Below are positions 36,111 through 46,120 of a stretch of 64,000 bases of DNA, piece by piece. The stretch is taken from the NCBI GenBank assembly GCA_913062955.1, contig CAJXZP010000013.1, forward strand, positions 1-64,000. The letters run 5' to 3'. The notes under the pieces were generated by a model. The model saw only the letters and a program-made list of their open reading frames with translations, did no database searches and had not been told where the DNA came from. Within the stretch, counting starts at the first letter, position 1. The number at the start of each line of letters is the position of its first letter. The position numbers and the translations under genes are program-made. This stretch comes from an uncultured Flavobacteriales bacterium (GTDB taxonomy: Bacteria > Bacteroidota > Bacteroidia > Flavobacteriales_G > Salibacteraceae).

Positions 36111-37040
36111 TTGAAAGTATACCACGGTGTAGAAAATTTTGTTCCACCCACATTCCCGGTCGTTACTACGGGCACATTTGATGGCGTTCATGAAGGACAT
36201 ATGGTGATTCTTGATCGAATAAAAGCATTGGCTCAAGAACGGAAGGGAGAAACCGTAGTGGTTTCGTTTGATCCACATCCCCGTTCGGTTATTCATCCCC
36301 ATTTAGAAATTAAATTAATTCATACCATTGAGGAAAAGATTGACCGTTTGGAAAAAGCGGGAATTGATCATTTTGTGATTATCCCTTTTACAACGGAGTT
36401 TTCTAGAACATCTTCTTTAGCGTTTGTTCGGGATACTTTAGTGAATGCACTGCATGCTAAATTGCTCGTTATTGGCTATGATCATCAGTTTGGTAGAAAT
36501 AGGGAGGGTTCCGTTACTGAATTAGAAGAATACGCCTTGATGTATGATTTTGAAATTGAACAGATAGAAGCGCAAACTTTTGAGGATATAAATATCAGTA
36601 GTACCAAAATACGTAAAGCTTTAAATGAAGGCGATTTTGAAACCGCTAATCATTTTTTAGGGTATGATTTTATGCTGACCGGTAAAGTAGTTCATGGAAA
36701 TAAGTTGGGTAACTCCATGGGGTTCCCAACGGCTAATATGGATGTTGCGAATAAGTTTAAATTGATTCCTTCTAATGGCGTGTATGTCGTGGAAGTGGTC
36801 GTAGATGGAACTCTTTATGGGGGGATGTTAAATATTGGGTCTAAGCCAACGGTGAGTGATACGGATCAAAAGTCGATTGAGGTAAATATTTTCGATTTTG
36901 ATACCGAGATCTATGGCCAAACAATCCAGGTTAACTTCAAGAAACGTCTTAGAAGTGAACAGAAATTTGGTTCCTTGGAAGAATTAAAAACACAATTGTC
37001 TTTGGATAAAGAACATTCTTTAGTTTTGCTAGGGAAATGA
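36111..37040 (+). CDS. ribF: Bifunctional riboflavin kinase/FAD synthetase RibF
   Basis: A 309-residue cytosolic enzyme converting riboflavin to FMN and FAD. The N-terminal adenylyltransferase domain has TTGTFDGVHEGHMVIL near residues 19-34, GYDHQFGRNREG near 122-133 and ISSTKIRKAL. The C-terminal kinase domain has GKVVHGNKLGNSMGFPTANM and NIGSKPTV. No ATG fits; TTG at 36111 starts MKVYHGVENF, which matches the usual family start, so a TTG start is the best reading. Its stop overlaps the next gene as ATGA. Confidence 0.95.
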   Translation: MKVYHGVENFVPPTFPVVTTGTFDGVHEGHMVILDRIKALAQERKGETVVVSFDPHPRSVIHPHLEIKLIHTIEEKIDRLEKAGIDHFVIIPFTTEFSRTSSLAFVRDTLVNALHAKLLVIGYDHQFGRNREGSVTELEEYALMYDFEIEQIEAQTFEDINISSTKIRKALNEGDFETANHFLGYDFMLTGKVVHGNKLGNSMGFPTANMDVANKFKLIPSNGVYVVEVVVDGTLYGGMLNIGSKPTVSDTDQKSIEVNIFDFDTEIYGQTIQVNFKKRLRSEQKFGSLEELKTQLSLDKEHSLVLLGK

Positions 37041-37612
37041 GAGTTTTAGTAGGTATGCTTCTGATTATGGTGAGTTTGAATCCAATTCAAGCCCAATCCG
37101 ATAGTACCTATACGGATTTGAAATTGGCTATAAAGGCAGGTGATTCAGTGAAAGTGTTAATTCTTAAAAAACAAGGATTGACCGAAATTCCAAAAGAGGT
37201 ATTTGAGTTTCGAAATTTAGAAATATTAGAGCTGCGGAAAAATGAAATTACCTTTATACCAGATGAAATATCGAAATTAACCCAGTTAAAAGAACTGGAT
37301 TTATCCCGGAATACTATGGATTCCATTTCCCCTGAGTTAGGGGCATTGAGTGAATTGACTCTATTAAACTTGTCACACAACAAATTCAACCGGATCCCTA
37401 AATCGATAGGGCTTTTAAAGAAATTACAATACCTAAACTTAGATTATACCAATATAGATAAGGTGCCCATAGAAATTCAGGGGTGTAAAAATTTGACTTT
37501 TTTTAATGTAAGACATTCCTATATGGAAGAACAAGAGGCTCGAAAAATAAGACGTCTGTTACCCGAGGATTGTGTGAAGTTGTTTCCGTTAACGTGTAAA
37601 TGTAATTCCTAA
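37037..37612 (+). CDS. Secreted leucine-rich-repeat protein
   Basis: A 191-residue protein with a signal peptide (RVLVGMLLIMVSLNPIQAQ) and about five leucine-rich repeats: LEILELRKNEITFIPDEI, LKELDLSRNTMDSISPEL, LTLLNLSHNKFNRIPKSI and LQYLNLDYTNIDKVPIEI, each about 23 residues. The C-terminus has two cysteines (TCKC). No lipobox or sorting domain is visible, so it may be periplasmic. Leucine-rich repeats bind proteins; the partner is unknown. It is coupled to ribF by a 4-nt overlap. Confidence 0.85.
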   Translation: MRVLVGMLLIMVSLNPIQAQSDSTYTDLKLAIKAGDSVKVLILKKQGLTEIPKEVFEFRNLEILELRKNEITFIPDEISKLTQLKELDLSRNTMDSISPELGALSELTLLNLSHNKFNRIPKSIGLLKKLQYLNLDYTNIDKVPIEIQGCKNLTFFNVRHSYMEEQEARKIRRLLPEDCVKLFPLTCKCNS

Positions 37613-37616
37613 AACT

Positions 37617-37862
37617 ATGAATGTTTCTATTGATATTAGTATGTATCCGTTAAAACCAGATTATAAACCTTCCATTAAAGCTTTTATTGATAGCTTGAAT
37701 TCATATGCTGAAATTACGACCCAAGAAAACAATATGAGTACACAAGTTTTTGGTGAGTATAGAGCCGCTATGAAAATTGTGCAAGATGAAATTGAAAAGA
37801 CCTCTGGCGATGAGCCAAAAGTGGTTTTTGTGATGAAAATTATTCCGTTCGATTTAAGCTAA
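37617..37862 (+). CDS. Thiamine-binding-like (YkoF/MTH1187 type) small protein
   Basis: An 81-residue protein with the pattern VSIDISMYPLKPDYKPSI, then STQVFGEYRAAMKIVQDEI and a closing strand KVVFVMKIIP. This resembles the small ferredoxin-like-fold thiamine-binding proteins of the YkoF/DUF77 group, which share a MSTQVFGE-like segment. It lies 4 nt after the leucine-rich-repeat gene, so the operon joins FAD synthesis with a possible thiamine-related protein. Family recognition is from memory and moderate. Confidence 0.6.
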   Translation: MNVSIDISMYPLKPDYKPSIKAFIDSLNSYAEITTQENNMSTQVFGEYRAAMKIVQDEIEKTSGDEPKVVFVMKIIPFDLS

Positions 37863-38659
37863 CGAATCACTTTCATGGTGATAGGGATCTCATTCAATGG
37901 CCATTCCCTATTGTCTACCTTTACTTTGTTGAGTTCTATCGCTACATCCATCCCGCTAATAACTTCTCCAATAACTGTATGTTGTTGGTCTAGGTACGGA
38001 ACTCCTCCAATCGTATTAAATATATCTTTCTGCGCATCCGTGTATTTGGTTCCAAACTCCCGTTCGTGACTTCGCATTTCACGGTCATTATAAGGGTGTC
38101 CTAAAACAATGTAAAACTCAAAAGGGGAAGAACGTTTGTTTGGGTTTTTGTCATACCGTCTTGCCATGGCTATGGAGCCATATTTGTGAATGTTTTTTGG
38201 GGTGAATTCCGCAGGTAATGTATAACCACCTATTTCCGCTCTTTTTATTTGGCATTCCCACTCATCCGAATTTCCTGCTTGGTCAACAAAATTCTTGGAT
38301 ACTCGATAAAACTGTGTTAAATCAAAATAACCTTGCTTGGTTAAGTAGATCATATTTGCCCGATGAAGAGGGGTGTTGGTGTACAGCTTAATGTCAATGT
38401 CGCCAAACTTACACGATAAACGAATATGGGTTTCTTGGTGCTCTTTTCCGTATTGGGTTAAAAACTTCACCACATTGTCATTGGTAATTTTGGGGTAGGT
38501 GTTGTCTGTTTTTTTAGGCGCTTTTTTTGTTTTCACCTCTTGCTTTACCTCGGCTGGGTTTGTGCTTTCTTCGGTAGTTGAGGAGCTCTCTTTGGGTGCG
38601 TTAAACGAACAACTCGTTACCGATAGTAGGAATACCCATACATAAATCAAGTGCCTCAT
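37859..38659 (-). CDS. Lipoprotein peptidyl-prolyl cis-trans isomerase, cyclophilin type
   Basis: A 266-residue lipoprotein with lipobox SVTSC (Cys17), a Ser/Thr/Lys-rich linker to about residue 55, and a cyclophilin domain: [63 protein letters not shown] and [18 protein letters not shown]. The active-site region differs slightly from CypA ([11 protein letters not shown] against RIIPGFMCQGG), with the Arg and Gln kept. It probably folds envelope proteins. It converges on the upstream gene with overlapping stop codons and overlaps rnhB by 4 nt. Confidence 0.88.
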   Translation of the reverse strand: MRHLIYVWVFLLSVTSCSFNAPKESSSTTEESTNPAEVKQEVKTKKAPKKTDNTYPKITNDNVVKFLTQYGKEHQETHIRLSCKFGDIDIKLYTNTPLHRANMIYLTKQGYFDLTQFYRVSKNFVDQAGNSDEWECQIKRAEIGGYTLPAEFTPKNIHKYGSIAMARRYDKNPNKRSSPFEFYIVLGHPYNDREMRSHEREFGTKYTDAQKDIFNTIGGVPYLDQQHTVIGEVISGMDVAIELNKVKVDNREWPLNEIPITMKVIR

Positions 38660-39243
38660 GCTTTTTTTAAAAGGGTGAATGTCATGCGGTGATGAGGTGT
38701 TACTCCGTACGTGGTTATGGCTTGCCTATGTGCTTTGGTTGGATATCCCTTGCTTTTTGCCCATCCGTAATCTGGGTAATCTAGGTGTAGCTCATTCATT
38801 ATATCATCCCGATACGTTTTGGCCAAAATAGACGCAGCGGCTATACTCATAAATCGAGCATCTCCCTTAATCATACAGGTGAATGGAATATCTAATTCAG
38901 ATTTAAAACGGTTACCATCAATGAGTAAATGCTCCGGTTGAATGGTTAGTTTCTGTACCGCCCGTGTCATGGCCAAAAAAGAAGCGTTTAGAATATTGAT
39001 TTCATCAATAATGGTATGAGATACAATTCCTACTCCAAAAGCAATGGCTTCTTTTTCTATAAGAGGACGCAATGCATAACGTGTTTTCTCCGATAATTTT
39101 TTTGAATCATTAAGAATTTCATTCTCAAAACCTGCAGGGAGTATAACCGCTGCGGCTACTACCGGTCCAGATAAACAGCCTCTTCCTGCTTCATCGCACC
39201 CCGCTTCTAAAATTCCTTTGTTATGATATTGACTGAGACTCAT
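38656..39243 (-). CDS. rnhB: Ribonuclease HII
   Basis: A 195-residue RNase HII that removes RNA from RNA-DNA hybrids and single ribonucleotides from DNA. The catalytic motif is [14 protein letters not shown] near residues 15-28. The further acidic residues are in LLIDGNRF and [21 protein letters not shown]. The C-terminus carries [18 protein letters not shown]. The gene starts inside the 3' end of the glycosyltransferase gene (23-nt overlap) and its stop overlaps the cyclophilin start. Confidence 0.96.
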   Translation of the reverse strand: MSLSQYHNKGILEAGCDEAGRGCLSGPVVAAAVILPAGFENEILNDSKKLSEKTRYALRPLIEKEAIAFGVGIVSHTIIDEINILNASFLAMTRAVQKLTIQPEHLLIDGNRFKSELDIPFTCMIKGDARFMSIAAASILAKTYRDDIMNELHLDYPDYGWAKSKGYPTKAHRQAITTYGVTPHHRMTFTLLKKA

Positions 39244-40363
39244 TTATGCACCTTTCTATGGATTCCCACAATTTTTCAGCGGTTTTATCCCAGCTGAATT
39301 TTTGTCTTTGTTTTTTTCCTGCTTCAATCAATTCGGCTACCAACTCTTTATCAAAGGCAACCTTTTCCATGCCTTCTTGAATAGACTGATAATCGAATGG
39401 GCTCACGTAAACACCTGCTTTTCCTGCAACTTCTGGCATGGAAGTTACGTTGGAGGTGATCACCGGAACGTCACAGTTCATGGCTTCAACAATCGGGATT
39501 CCAAACCCTTCAAAAAAGGAAACGTAAACCAATGCTAAGGAGGAAGCTAAAGCTTTACTCAAATCTTCTTGCGCTAATCTCCCTGAAAATATCACATCGT
39601 TTTGATGGGTCATGGAAGCAAAGGATTTTTCAATGGCTTTGGTCCACCATCTTTTTTCGCCAACAATTAGCAATTTTACATCCGTATTGTTCGCTTTTTT
39701 GAATGCGTCAAATCCTTTGAAAAGTTGTGTTAAATTTTTTCGTGGTTGAATAGATCCGATAAAAATGAAATACTCGTTTCCATCGGTATACCTCTTTCGA
39801 ATGACTACTTTATCTGGTTCAACAAGCGGTTTATAAACATCACTTACCCCATTAAAAACAATATCGATTTTTTCAGGTTCAATTTCGTAATGCCGAATAA
39901 TATCTTCTTTACTAAATTGAGATACGGTAGCTATTCTATTCGCTTTTTCAGCAAATTTCGGAAAGTAATACCGGTAGTACTTCCGGGCAAACCAAGGTAA
40001 GTGACGAGGGTAATATTCAAAATTTATATCATGAATCACCGCAAGTTGGGGCTTCTCCGAATGCAGACTCAAATAGCCATCAGGCGACAAGAAAAGGTCC
40101 ACCTTGTTTTTTCTCAAAACAGGGGGCACTAACCACTCAAACCAGATATAATACAATAGGGGATGACGTGCTTGTAAAGGAATAATAATTGGGGTGACAT
40201 TGTCGCCAAAAATAAACTCCTCGCTATATTCTCTATCAAATAGAAATAAGAACTCATGCTCCGGATGAGATTGGGTAATGCGCTTAAGAGTTTCATAGGT
40301 AAACCACCCAATCCCTTCCAATTTACCGGGTAATAATAAACGTGTATTTACTGCTATTTTCAA
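39221..40363 (-). CDS. Glycosyltransferase, GT4 family
   Basis: A 380-residue GT-B glycosyltransferase of the group 1/GT4 type. The N-terminal domain has [19 protein letters not shown], and the hinge region has [19 protein letters not shown]. The nucleotide-sugar domain has [18 protein letters not shown] and the conserved E-x7-E motif, [18 protein letters not shown]. The acceptor and sugar cannot be predicted. It is divergent from a flippase gene 112 bp away, which suggests a surface polysaccharide or lipid-linked glycan. Confidence 0.92.
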   Translation of the reverse strand: MKIAVNTRLLLPGKLEGIGWFTYETLKRITQSHPEHEFLFLFDREYSEEFIFGDNVTPIIIPLQARHPLLYYIWFEWLVPPVLRKNKVDLFLSPDGYLSLHSEKPQLAVIHDINFEYYPRHLPWFARKYYRYYFPKFAEKANRIATVSQFSKEDIIRHYEIEPEKIDIVFNGVSDVYKPLVEPDKVVIRKRYTDGNEYFIFIGSIQPRKNLTQLFKGFDAFKKANNTDVKLLIVGEKRWWTKAIEKSFASMTHQNDVIFSGRLAQEDLSKALASSLALVYVSFFEGFGIPIVEAMNCDVPVITSNVTSMPEVAGKAGVYVSPFDYQSIQEGMEKVAFDKELVAELIEAGKKQRQKFSWDKTAEKLWESIERCINESQSIS

Positions 40364-40475
40364 GATTTGATTCTTTGATTTTCTGTGGGCGAATGTACAA
40401 ATTTTGAGTTTCTTTCTAAATTAATCTATATCTATTCAACAATAGCTACTTACATTTGGCGTTGAAATTGAGCAA

Positions 40476-41918
40476 GTGCAAAAAAAATTCATTACCAATT
40501 TAGGATTTATACTATTCCTTAATCTCTTGATTAAGCCATTCTGGGTGCTCGGTATTGGCGTGGCGGTGCAAGACGTTATGGGGCCTGAACAATATGGTAT
40601 TTATTTTACCATGTTGAATTTTTCCTTTCTATTTCATATCATTTTAGATTTTGGTATAAATAATTTTCAAAATCGAAATATTTCCCAAAACCCCGATGCT
40701 GCAAGTCAATTATTGTCCTCCTTATCCATCATTAAATTAGGGTTTGGGGTAGTTTTTCTGCTGTTAGTGATGACCGTAGGGAAATATGTGATGAACTATC
40801 CCCCTCCGTTTTTGCACCTGTTAGTAATGGTAGGTGCTAACCAAGTGCTGCTGTCTATTGTTTTGTTTTTACGAGCCAACTTAGCCGGATTGCAGTTTTT
40901 TAAAGTGGATAGTGTTATTTCTGTACTAGATAGGTTACTGATGATTTTCATTTGTGGGATCCTTCTGTGGGGGGGTGTTACCGAAGTGCCCTTCCAAATT
41001 GAATGGTTTGTTTACGCACAAACAGCGGCCTATTTGACAACGATTCTGGTGGCTTTAGGTATTCTATTGCTGGAGGTGAAATTGAAGTTTGTAAAACCAA
41101 ATTTTGGAATCTTGCCATCCCTAATTAGAAAAAGTTTGCCGTTTGCACTGTTGACCTTAATTATGACTATTTATTACCGAATAGATGTAATCATGATTGA
41201 GGAATTAACGGAAAATGGGGTGTTTGAAGCCGGGGTTTATGCACAGGGATATCGATTGCCCGAAATGGCTAGTATGTTCTCTCTTTTGTTTGCAACATTG
41301 TTGCTACCTATGTTTTCAAAAATGATCGCACAAAAAGAGGATGTTATTGATTTAATGTCCCTTTCGTTTCGGTTATTGGTTACTCCTGCAATTATTGCCG
41401 CAGTCGTTATTTATTTCTATGGGATGGACTTTGTGCGAATGTTCTTTTCTGTGGAGTTTGAGAAATCATCGGATGTGCAAACGGTCTTGATGTTTACCTT
41501 TATTCCATTGGCATCCACCTATGTATTTGGAACCTTATTAACCGCTAATGGAGATTTGAAGTCTTTGAATGTTATTTCCTTAATGGGCCTAGTGGTGAAT
41601 GTGGCATTAAATTTTCAGCTCATCCCTACCCTTGGTGTGAAAGGTGCCGCATTGGCTACCCTTGCTACTCAGATTGTGGTGGTCGCTATGCAATTATTTT
41701 ACATTAGTATTCAATTTAAAACCCGACCCAATTGGAGACTATTGATCAGCTTGTTCGCTTTTTCATTCGGTTTGTTTTGGGTAGGGAAGTGGCTCTTTGA
41801 ATTAGACATAAATCACATAATTACTTTTATAGCCTTGTCGGTTTTTGGTTCTGTTTGGGCCCTAATTACACGCATGATTAGCCTAAAAGGAATCTATCAT
41901 ATTTTGAAATTTGGGTAA
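40476..41918 (+). CDS. Polysaccharide/oligosaccharide flippase (MOP superfamily)
   Basis: A 480-residue membrane protein with about 12-14 hydrophobic segments, starting VQKKFITNLGFILFLNLLIKP, and the loops typical of Wzx/RfbX-like proteins (GPEQYGIYFTMLNFSFLFHI, FGINNFQNRNIS, YRIDVIMIEELTENGVFEAG). These proteins move lipid-linked glycans across the inner membrane. The start is GTG at 40476. The divergent glycosyltransferase supports a glycan role. The substrate is unknown. Confidence 0.88.
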   Translation: MQKKFITNLGFILFLNLLIKPFWVLGIGVAVQDVMGPEQYGIYFTMLNFSFLFHIILDFGINNFQNRNISQNPDAASQLLSSLSIIKLGFGVVFLLLVMTVGKYVMNYPPPFLHLLVMVGANQVLLSIVLFLRANLAGLQFFKVDSVISVLDRLLMIFICGILLWGGVTEVPFQIEWFVYAQTAAYLTTILVALGILLLEVKLKFVKPNFGILPSLIRKSLPFALLTLIMTIYYRIDVIMIEELTENGVFEAGVYAQGYRLPEMASMFSLLFATLLLPMFSKMIAQKEDVIDLMSLSFRLLVTPAIIAAVVIYFYGMDFVRMFFSVEFEKSSDVQTVLMFTFIPLASTYVFGTLLTANGDLKSLNVISLMGLVVNVALNFQLIPTLGVKGAALATLATQIVVVAMQLFYISIQFKTRPNWRLLISLFAFSFGLFWVGKWLFELDINHIITFIALSVFGSVWALITRMISLKGIYHILKFG

Positions 41919-42004
41919 TAATATTTGCCTGAAATTTATTAAAAATTATTTCCTTTACCCCTAAAATCAGCGTAGCTTTGCCCGTAAATCAACGAACCAG
42001 TATA

Positions 42005-44701
42005 ATGGATAAATTTTCTTATGTTGGGAATGGAGATATTGAAGCGTACAATGCAGTTTACGAGCAGTATAGAACCAATCCTAACAGTGTAGATGAAACT
42101 TGGAAAGAATTTTTTCAAGGGTTTGAATTCGCTTTAGAACAATACGAAGATGGGACTTCTTCGCAGAATGTAGAAAAAGAATTTAAAGTATTTCAACTCA
42201 TAGAAGGCTACAGAACAAGAGGGCACCTATTCACAAAAACAAATCCAGTTAGAACTAGACGAAGCTACACCGATACTATTTCGGTGGATTATTACGGCTT
42301 TAATGCTCAAGACATGGAAACTGTTTTTCATGCTGGAAATAAATTAGGTTTAGGGGCCTCCAAGTTGAAGGATATCGTTTCCTTTTTGGAAGATACCTAC
42401 TGTAGATCAATCGGAGTAGAATACGTTTATAATCGTAAACCTGAACAACAAGATTGGATTGTTGAAAGAATTGAACGGGGTAGAAATACCACCACTTTCA
42501 ATGCCGAACAAAAACTAAGAATGTACGAGAAGCTAAGTCAAGCAGTTGAGTTTGAGGCTTTCGTTCATAAAAAGTTTGTGGGCCAAAAACGTTTTTCTTT
42601 AGAGGGGGGCGAATCATTGATTCCTGCTATTGACGCATTGGTAGAAAAAGGTTCCGAACTAGGAGTGAAGGAAATGGTGGTCGGAATGGCTCATCGTGGA
42701 CGTTTAAATATGTTAGCTACTATATTTAAAAAACCGACCGAAAGTATTTTTACCGAGTTTGAAGGTAAGGGCTATGATTCGGAAGACTTTGACGGGGATG
42801 TAAAATACCATTTAGGGTCTACCCATACCATCAAAACCAATAAGGGTGCTTCTATGCATCTTACTTTGGCTCCTAATCCTTCACACCTAGAGGCAGTAGG
42901 TCCAATAGTAGAAGGGATTACAAGAGCTAAAATTGATAATTATTTAAAGGGATCTGAAGAAGCGCTTCCGGTGATTATTCATGGGGATGCGTCCGTTTCA
43001 GGTCAAGGTGTCGTGTATGAAGTGGTGCAAATGGCACAACTTAGCGGTTATAAAACAGGCGGAACCATTCATATTGTGGTGAATAACCAAATTGGGTTTA
43101 CCACTAACTATATTGATGGCCGTTCAAGTACCTACAGTACTGATGTGGGGAAAGTAACTTTGTCGCCTGTATTTCATGTGAATGGCGATGACGTTGAAGC
43201 CGTAGTTCACGTGATGGAAATCGCGATGGAATTCCGTCAACGTTATAAAAAGGATGTGTTTATTGATTTGTTAGGCTATCGAAAATATGGCCATAACGAA
43301 GGAGATGAGCCTAGATTTACACAACCATTATTGTATAAAGCAATTGCGAATCATTTAAATCCAAAAGAGATTTATTCGAAAATTTTGATGTCGGAAGGAA
43401 TTCTTACGGCAGAAAATAAAGCGGCAATTACCAAAGCGAGTGAGGATTATTTGAGTGCGGGTTTTGAGAAATCAAAAAAAGCAGATCATTCTCAGATCAC
43501 GGATTTTATGCAGGAGTATTGGGAAAACTACACCGTTGGATCTAAGGCCGATATGCTTGAAAAAGTAGAGACAGGAATTCCGTTGAAAGAATTGGAGCAT
43601 TTAACAACCCAAATCTGTTCACTTCCTGCCGATAAAAAGATTTTTAGAAAGATTCAGAAGTTATTCCTTGCGCGTATGGAAATGCTCAAGAATGATAATC
43701 TGGATTGGGCCATGGGGGAGCTTTTGGCCTATGCATCTTTACTCTCTAAAGGACATAACGTCCGTTTAAGTGGTCAAGATGTGGAGCGTGGTACATTTTC
43801 TCACCGACATTCAGTGGTGACTGAAGAAGATTCAGAAAATAAATATATTCCGCTAAATAATATTCAAGAGAAACAAGGTGAGTTTACCGTGTATAACTCT
43901 TTCCTATCCGAATATGCGGTTTTAGGATTTGATTACGGATATGCGATGGCATCTCCAAATACATTAACGCTTTGGGAAGCTCAGTTTGGTGATTTTGCCA
44001 ATGGAGCTCAAATTATTTTTGACCAGTTTTTAAGTGCTGCCGAAGATAAATGGAGAACCATGAACGGATTGGTGATCCTTTTACCTCATGGCTACGAAGG
44101 ACAAGGTGCGGAACACTCAAGTGCGCGTATGGAACGTTTTCTACAGTTAACTGCCGAAGGTAATTTTGCCGTGGCTAACGTAACGACTCCCGCCAATTAT
44201 TTCCACTTGTTGAGAAGGCAATTGGTACGTGATTTCCGTAAACCCTTAGTCGTGTTTACTCCAAAATCATTATTACGTCACCCCTTGTGTGTGTCGCCAA
44301 AAGAAGATTTTACTTCGGGGCATTTTCAAGATGTAATTGGAGATACCGTAAATGAAAATAAAGTGAAAAGAGTCGTTTTCCTTACGGGAAAACTATACTA
44401 CGAACTACTTCAGAAAAGAGAAGAGTTGAATCGTGAGGATGTTGCTTTGGTTCGTATCGAACAAATGTATCCTCTGAATTTCGATAAATTAGAAGAAATT
44501 ATTAAGTCCTATAATGGCGCAGAAATTGTGTGGGCGCAAGAAGAACCCGAAAACATGGGGGCATGGAGTTATTTCTTAAGAAAGATGTACAAACATCATC
44601 CAAGATTAATTTCACGTAAAGCAAGTGGTGCTCCGGCATCGGGCTCCTCCCAAGTAGCGGCCGCAAGACAAAAAAGAATTATTGACCAAGTATTCGAATA
44701 G
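42005..44701 (+). CDS. sucA: 2-oxoglutarate dehydrogenase E1 component
   Basis: An 898-residue thiamine-diphosphate enzyme, the first component of the 2-oxoglutarate dehydrogenase complex of the TCA cycle. The N-terminus [20 protein letters not shown] is typical for Bacteroidota. Signatures are [34 protein letters not shown], the ThDP-binding [18 protein letters not shown] through [26 protein letters not shown], and [16 protein letters not shown] in the transketolase-like C-terminal half. The ATG at 42005 is preferred over an in-frame start nine codons upstream. sucB follows after 2 nt. Confidence 0.96.
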   Translation: MDKFSYVGNGDIEAYNAVYEQYRTNPNSVDETWKEFFQGFEFALEQYEDGTSSQNVEKEFKVFQLIEGYRTRGHLFTKTNPVRTRRSYTDTISVDYYGFNAQDMETVFHAGNKLGLGASKLKDIVSFLEDTYCRSIGVEYVYNRKPEQQDWIVERIERGRNTTTFNAEQKLRMYEKLSQAVEFEAFVHKKFVGQKRFSLEGGESLIPAIDALVEKGSELGVKEMVVGMAHRGRLNMLATIFKKPTESIFTEFEGKGYDSEDFDGDVKYHLGSTHTIKTNKGASMHLTLAPNPSHLEAVGPIVEGITRAKIDNYLKGSEEALPVIIHGDASVSGQGVVYEVVQMAQLSGYKTGGTIHIVVNNQIGFTTNYIDGRSSTYSTDVGKVTLSPVFHVNGDDVEAVVHVMEIAMEFRQRYKKDVFIDLLGYRKYGHNEGDEPRFTQPLLYKAIANHLNPKEIYSKILMSEGILTAENKAAITKASEDYLSAGFEKSKKADHSQITDFMQEYWENYTVGSKADMLEKVETGIPLKELEHLTTQICSLPADKKIFRKIQKLFLARMEMLKNDNLDWAMGELLAYASLLSKGHNVRLSGQDVERGTFSHRHSVVTEEDSENKYIPLNNIQEKQGEFTVYNSFLSEYAVLGFDYGYAMASPNTLTLWEAQFGDFANGAQIIFDQFLSAAEDKWRTMNGLVILLPHGYEGQGAEHSSARMERFLQLTAEGNFAVANVTTPANYFHLLRRQLVRDFRKPLVVFTPKSLLRHPLCVSPKEDFTSGHFQDVIGDTVNENKVKRVVFLTGKLYYELLQKREELNREDVALVRIEQMYPLNFDKLEEIIKSYNGAEIVWAQEEPENMGAWSYFLRKMYKHHPRLISRKASGAPASGSSQVAAARQKRIIDQVFE

Positions 44702-44703
44702 TT

Positions 44704-45933
44704 ATGAGTTTGGAAATGAAAATCCCAAGTCCGGGAGAATCTATTACAGAAGTGGAAATAGCCCAATGGCTAGTTGAAAGCGGAGATTATGTAGAAACGG
44801 ACCAGATTATTGCCGAAATTGATTCGGATAAAGCAACTTTAGAGTTACCAGCAGAAGCTTCTGGAATAATTACTTTAAAAGCCGAAGACGGGGATGCCGT
44901 TCAAGTTGGTGAAGTCGTTTGTACCATTGATACAGATGCCGAGAAACCTGCTGATTTTGTATCTGCTACCGATGCACCAGTGGTAAAAGAAGAAGCGGCT
45001 CCTGTAGCAGCTCCAAAAACGGCTGTTGCCCCATTGAACGATGTGAAAGCAACGCCATTGGCAAAAGAGGTGATGAAGCAAAATGCCGTGAATCCTGGTA
45101 AAGTAAATGCCTCGGGGAGTAACGGTAAAATTGTACGTGATGATGTAGATGTGTACCTGACAGGGGGCGTAGATGCAGCTACTATTTTCTCTCCTACAGG
45201 GGAAAGAAATCAAGAGCGTAAGAAAATGAGCATGCTTCGCAGAAAATTAGCGAAACGTTTGGTGGCGGTGAAAAGTGAAACGGCTATGTTAACTACTTTC
45301 AACGAAGTAGATATGAAGCCAATCATGGATTTACGTAAAAAATACAAACAGAAATTTGGAGATACTCATGGGGTAGGACTTGGATTTATGTCCTTCTTTA
45401 CCAAAGCATGTGCGGAAGCATTAAGATTGTACCCATTGGTGAATTCTATGATTGATGGTGACGATATGATCTCTTACGATTATGCCGATATCGCCATTGC
45501 AGTTTCAGCTCCTAAAGGACTAATGGTTCCTGTAATTAGAAATGCAGAAGCGATGAGTTTAGCGGAAATTGAAGCGGAAGTGAAACGTTTGGCTTTAAAA
45601 GCGCGTGACGGTAAATTGAGTATTGATGAAATGACTGGAGGTACCTTTACCATTACTAATGGCGGTGTTTTTGGATCGATGTTAAGTACTCCAATTATCA
45701 ACCCTCCACAAAGTGCTATTTTAGGAATGCATAATATTGTAGAACGTCCAGTAGCTATTAATGGAGAAGTGGTTATTCGTCCAATTATGTTTGTAGCTTT
45801 AAGTTACGATCATCGTGTAATTGACGGTAAGGACTCCGTAGGGTTCTTGAAAACAGTAAAAGAAATGTTAGAAAATCCAACCAAATTAATCTTTGGTGGG
45901 AAAGAACCAATAGAGGTTTTACTAGGTTTGTAA
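44704..45933 (+). CDS. sucB: 2-oxoglutarate dehydrogenase E2, dihydrolipoyl succinyltransferase
   Basis: A 409-residue E2. The N-terminal lipoyl domain carries the lipoylated Lys in [17 protein letters not shown] (about residues 39-55). An Ala/Pro linker follows, then the E3-binding domain ([29 protein letters not shown]) and the catalytic domain, which has [12 protein letters not shown] and ends with [16 protein letters not shown] containing the catalytic His. It is cotranscribed with sucA; the E3 gene is not in this window. A terminator follows. Confidence 0.96.
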   Translation: MSLEMKIPSPGESITEVEIAQWLVESGDYVETDQIIAEIDSDKATLELPAEASGIITLKAEDGDAVQVGEVVCTIDTDAEKPADFVSATDAPVVKEEAAPVAAPKTAVAPLNDVKATPLAKEVMKQNAVNPGKVNASGSNGKIVRDDVDVYLTGGVDAATIFSPTGERNQERKKMSMLRRKLAKRLVAVKSETAMLTTFNEVDMKPIMDLRKKYKQKFGDTHGVGLGFMSFFTKACAEALRLYPLVNSMIDGDDMISYDYADIAIAVSAPKGLMVPVIRNAEAMSLAEIEAEVKRLALKARDGKLSIDEMTGGTFTITNGGVFGSMLSTPIINPPQSAILGMHNIVERPVAINGEVVIRPIMFVALSYDHRVIDGKDSVGFLKTVKEMLENPTKLIFGGKEPIEVLLGL

Positions 45934-45956
45934 ACGAACAACATACTATTTAAGAG

Positions 45957-45983
45957 AGCGATTCCAATTGGGTCGCTTTTTTT
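45957..45983 (+). terminator. Probable rho-independent terminator after sucB
   Basis: AGCGA at 45957-45961 pairs with TCGCT at 45972-45976, extended by a few weaker pairs, and is followed by a run of seven T at 45977-45983. It begins 24 nt after the sucB stop. Confidence 0.75.
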
Positions 45984-46048
45984 GTGCCTTTGTTTTCAGG
46001 GAAACCTATAGAGCTAATTGAGCGGAGCCGAAATGCAGGATTCTACCT

Positions 46049-46056
46049 TATATTTG
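46049..46056 (+). promoter_or_regulatory. Candidate -7 element upstream of the T9SS array
   Basis: TATATTTG matches the Bacteroidota -7 consensus TAnnTTTG exactly, 64 nt before the first array gene. A TTG at 46018-46020 is farther away than the usual -33 spacing. The CGGAGCCGAAATGC stretch just upstream (46023-46036) recurs in similar form before pssA. Confidence 0.4.
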
Positions 46057-46120
46057 TATTAGAATGAGAATTACATTGACCGTATTTAACTTTTTTTCGA
46101 AGGGTAATTAAACAACAAAA

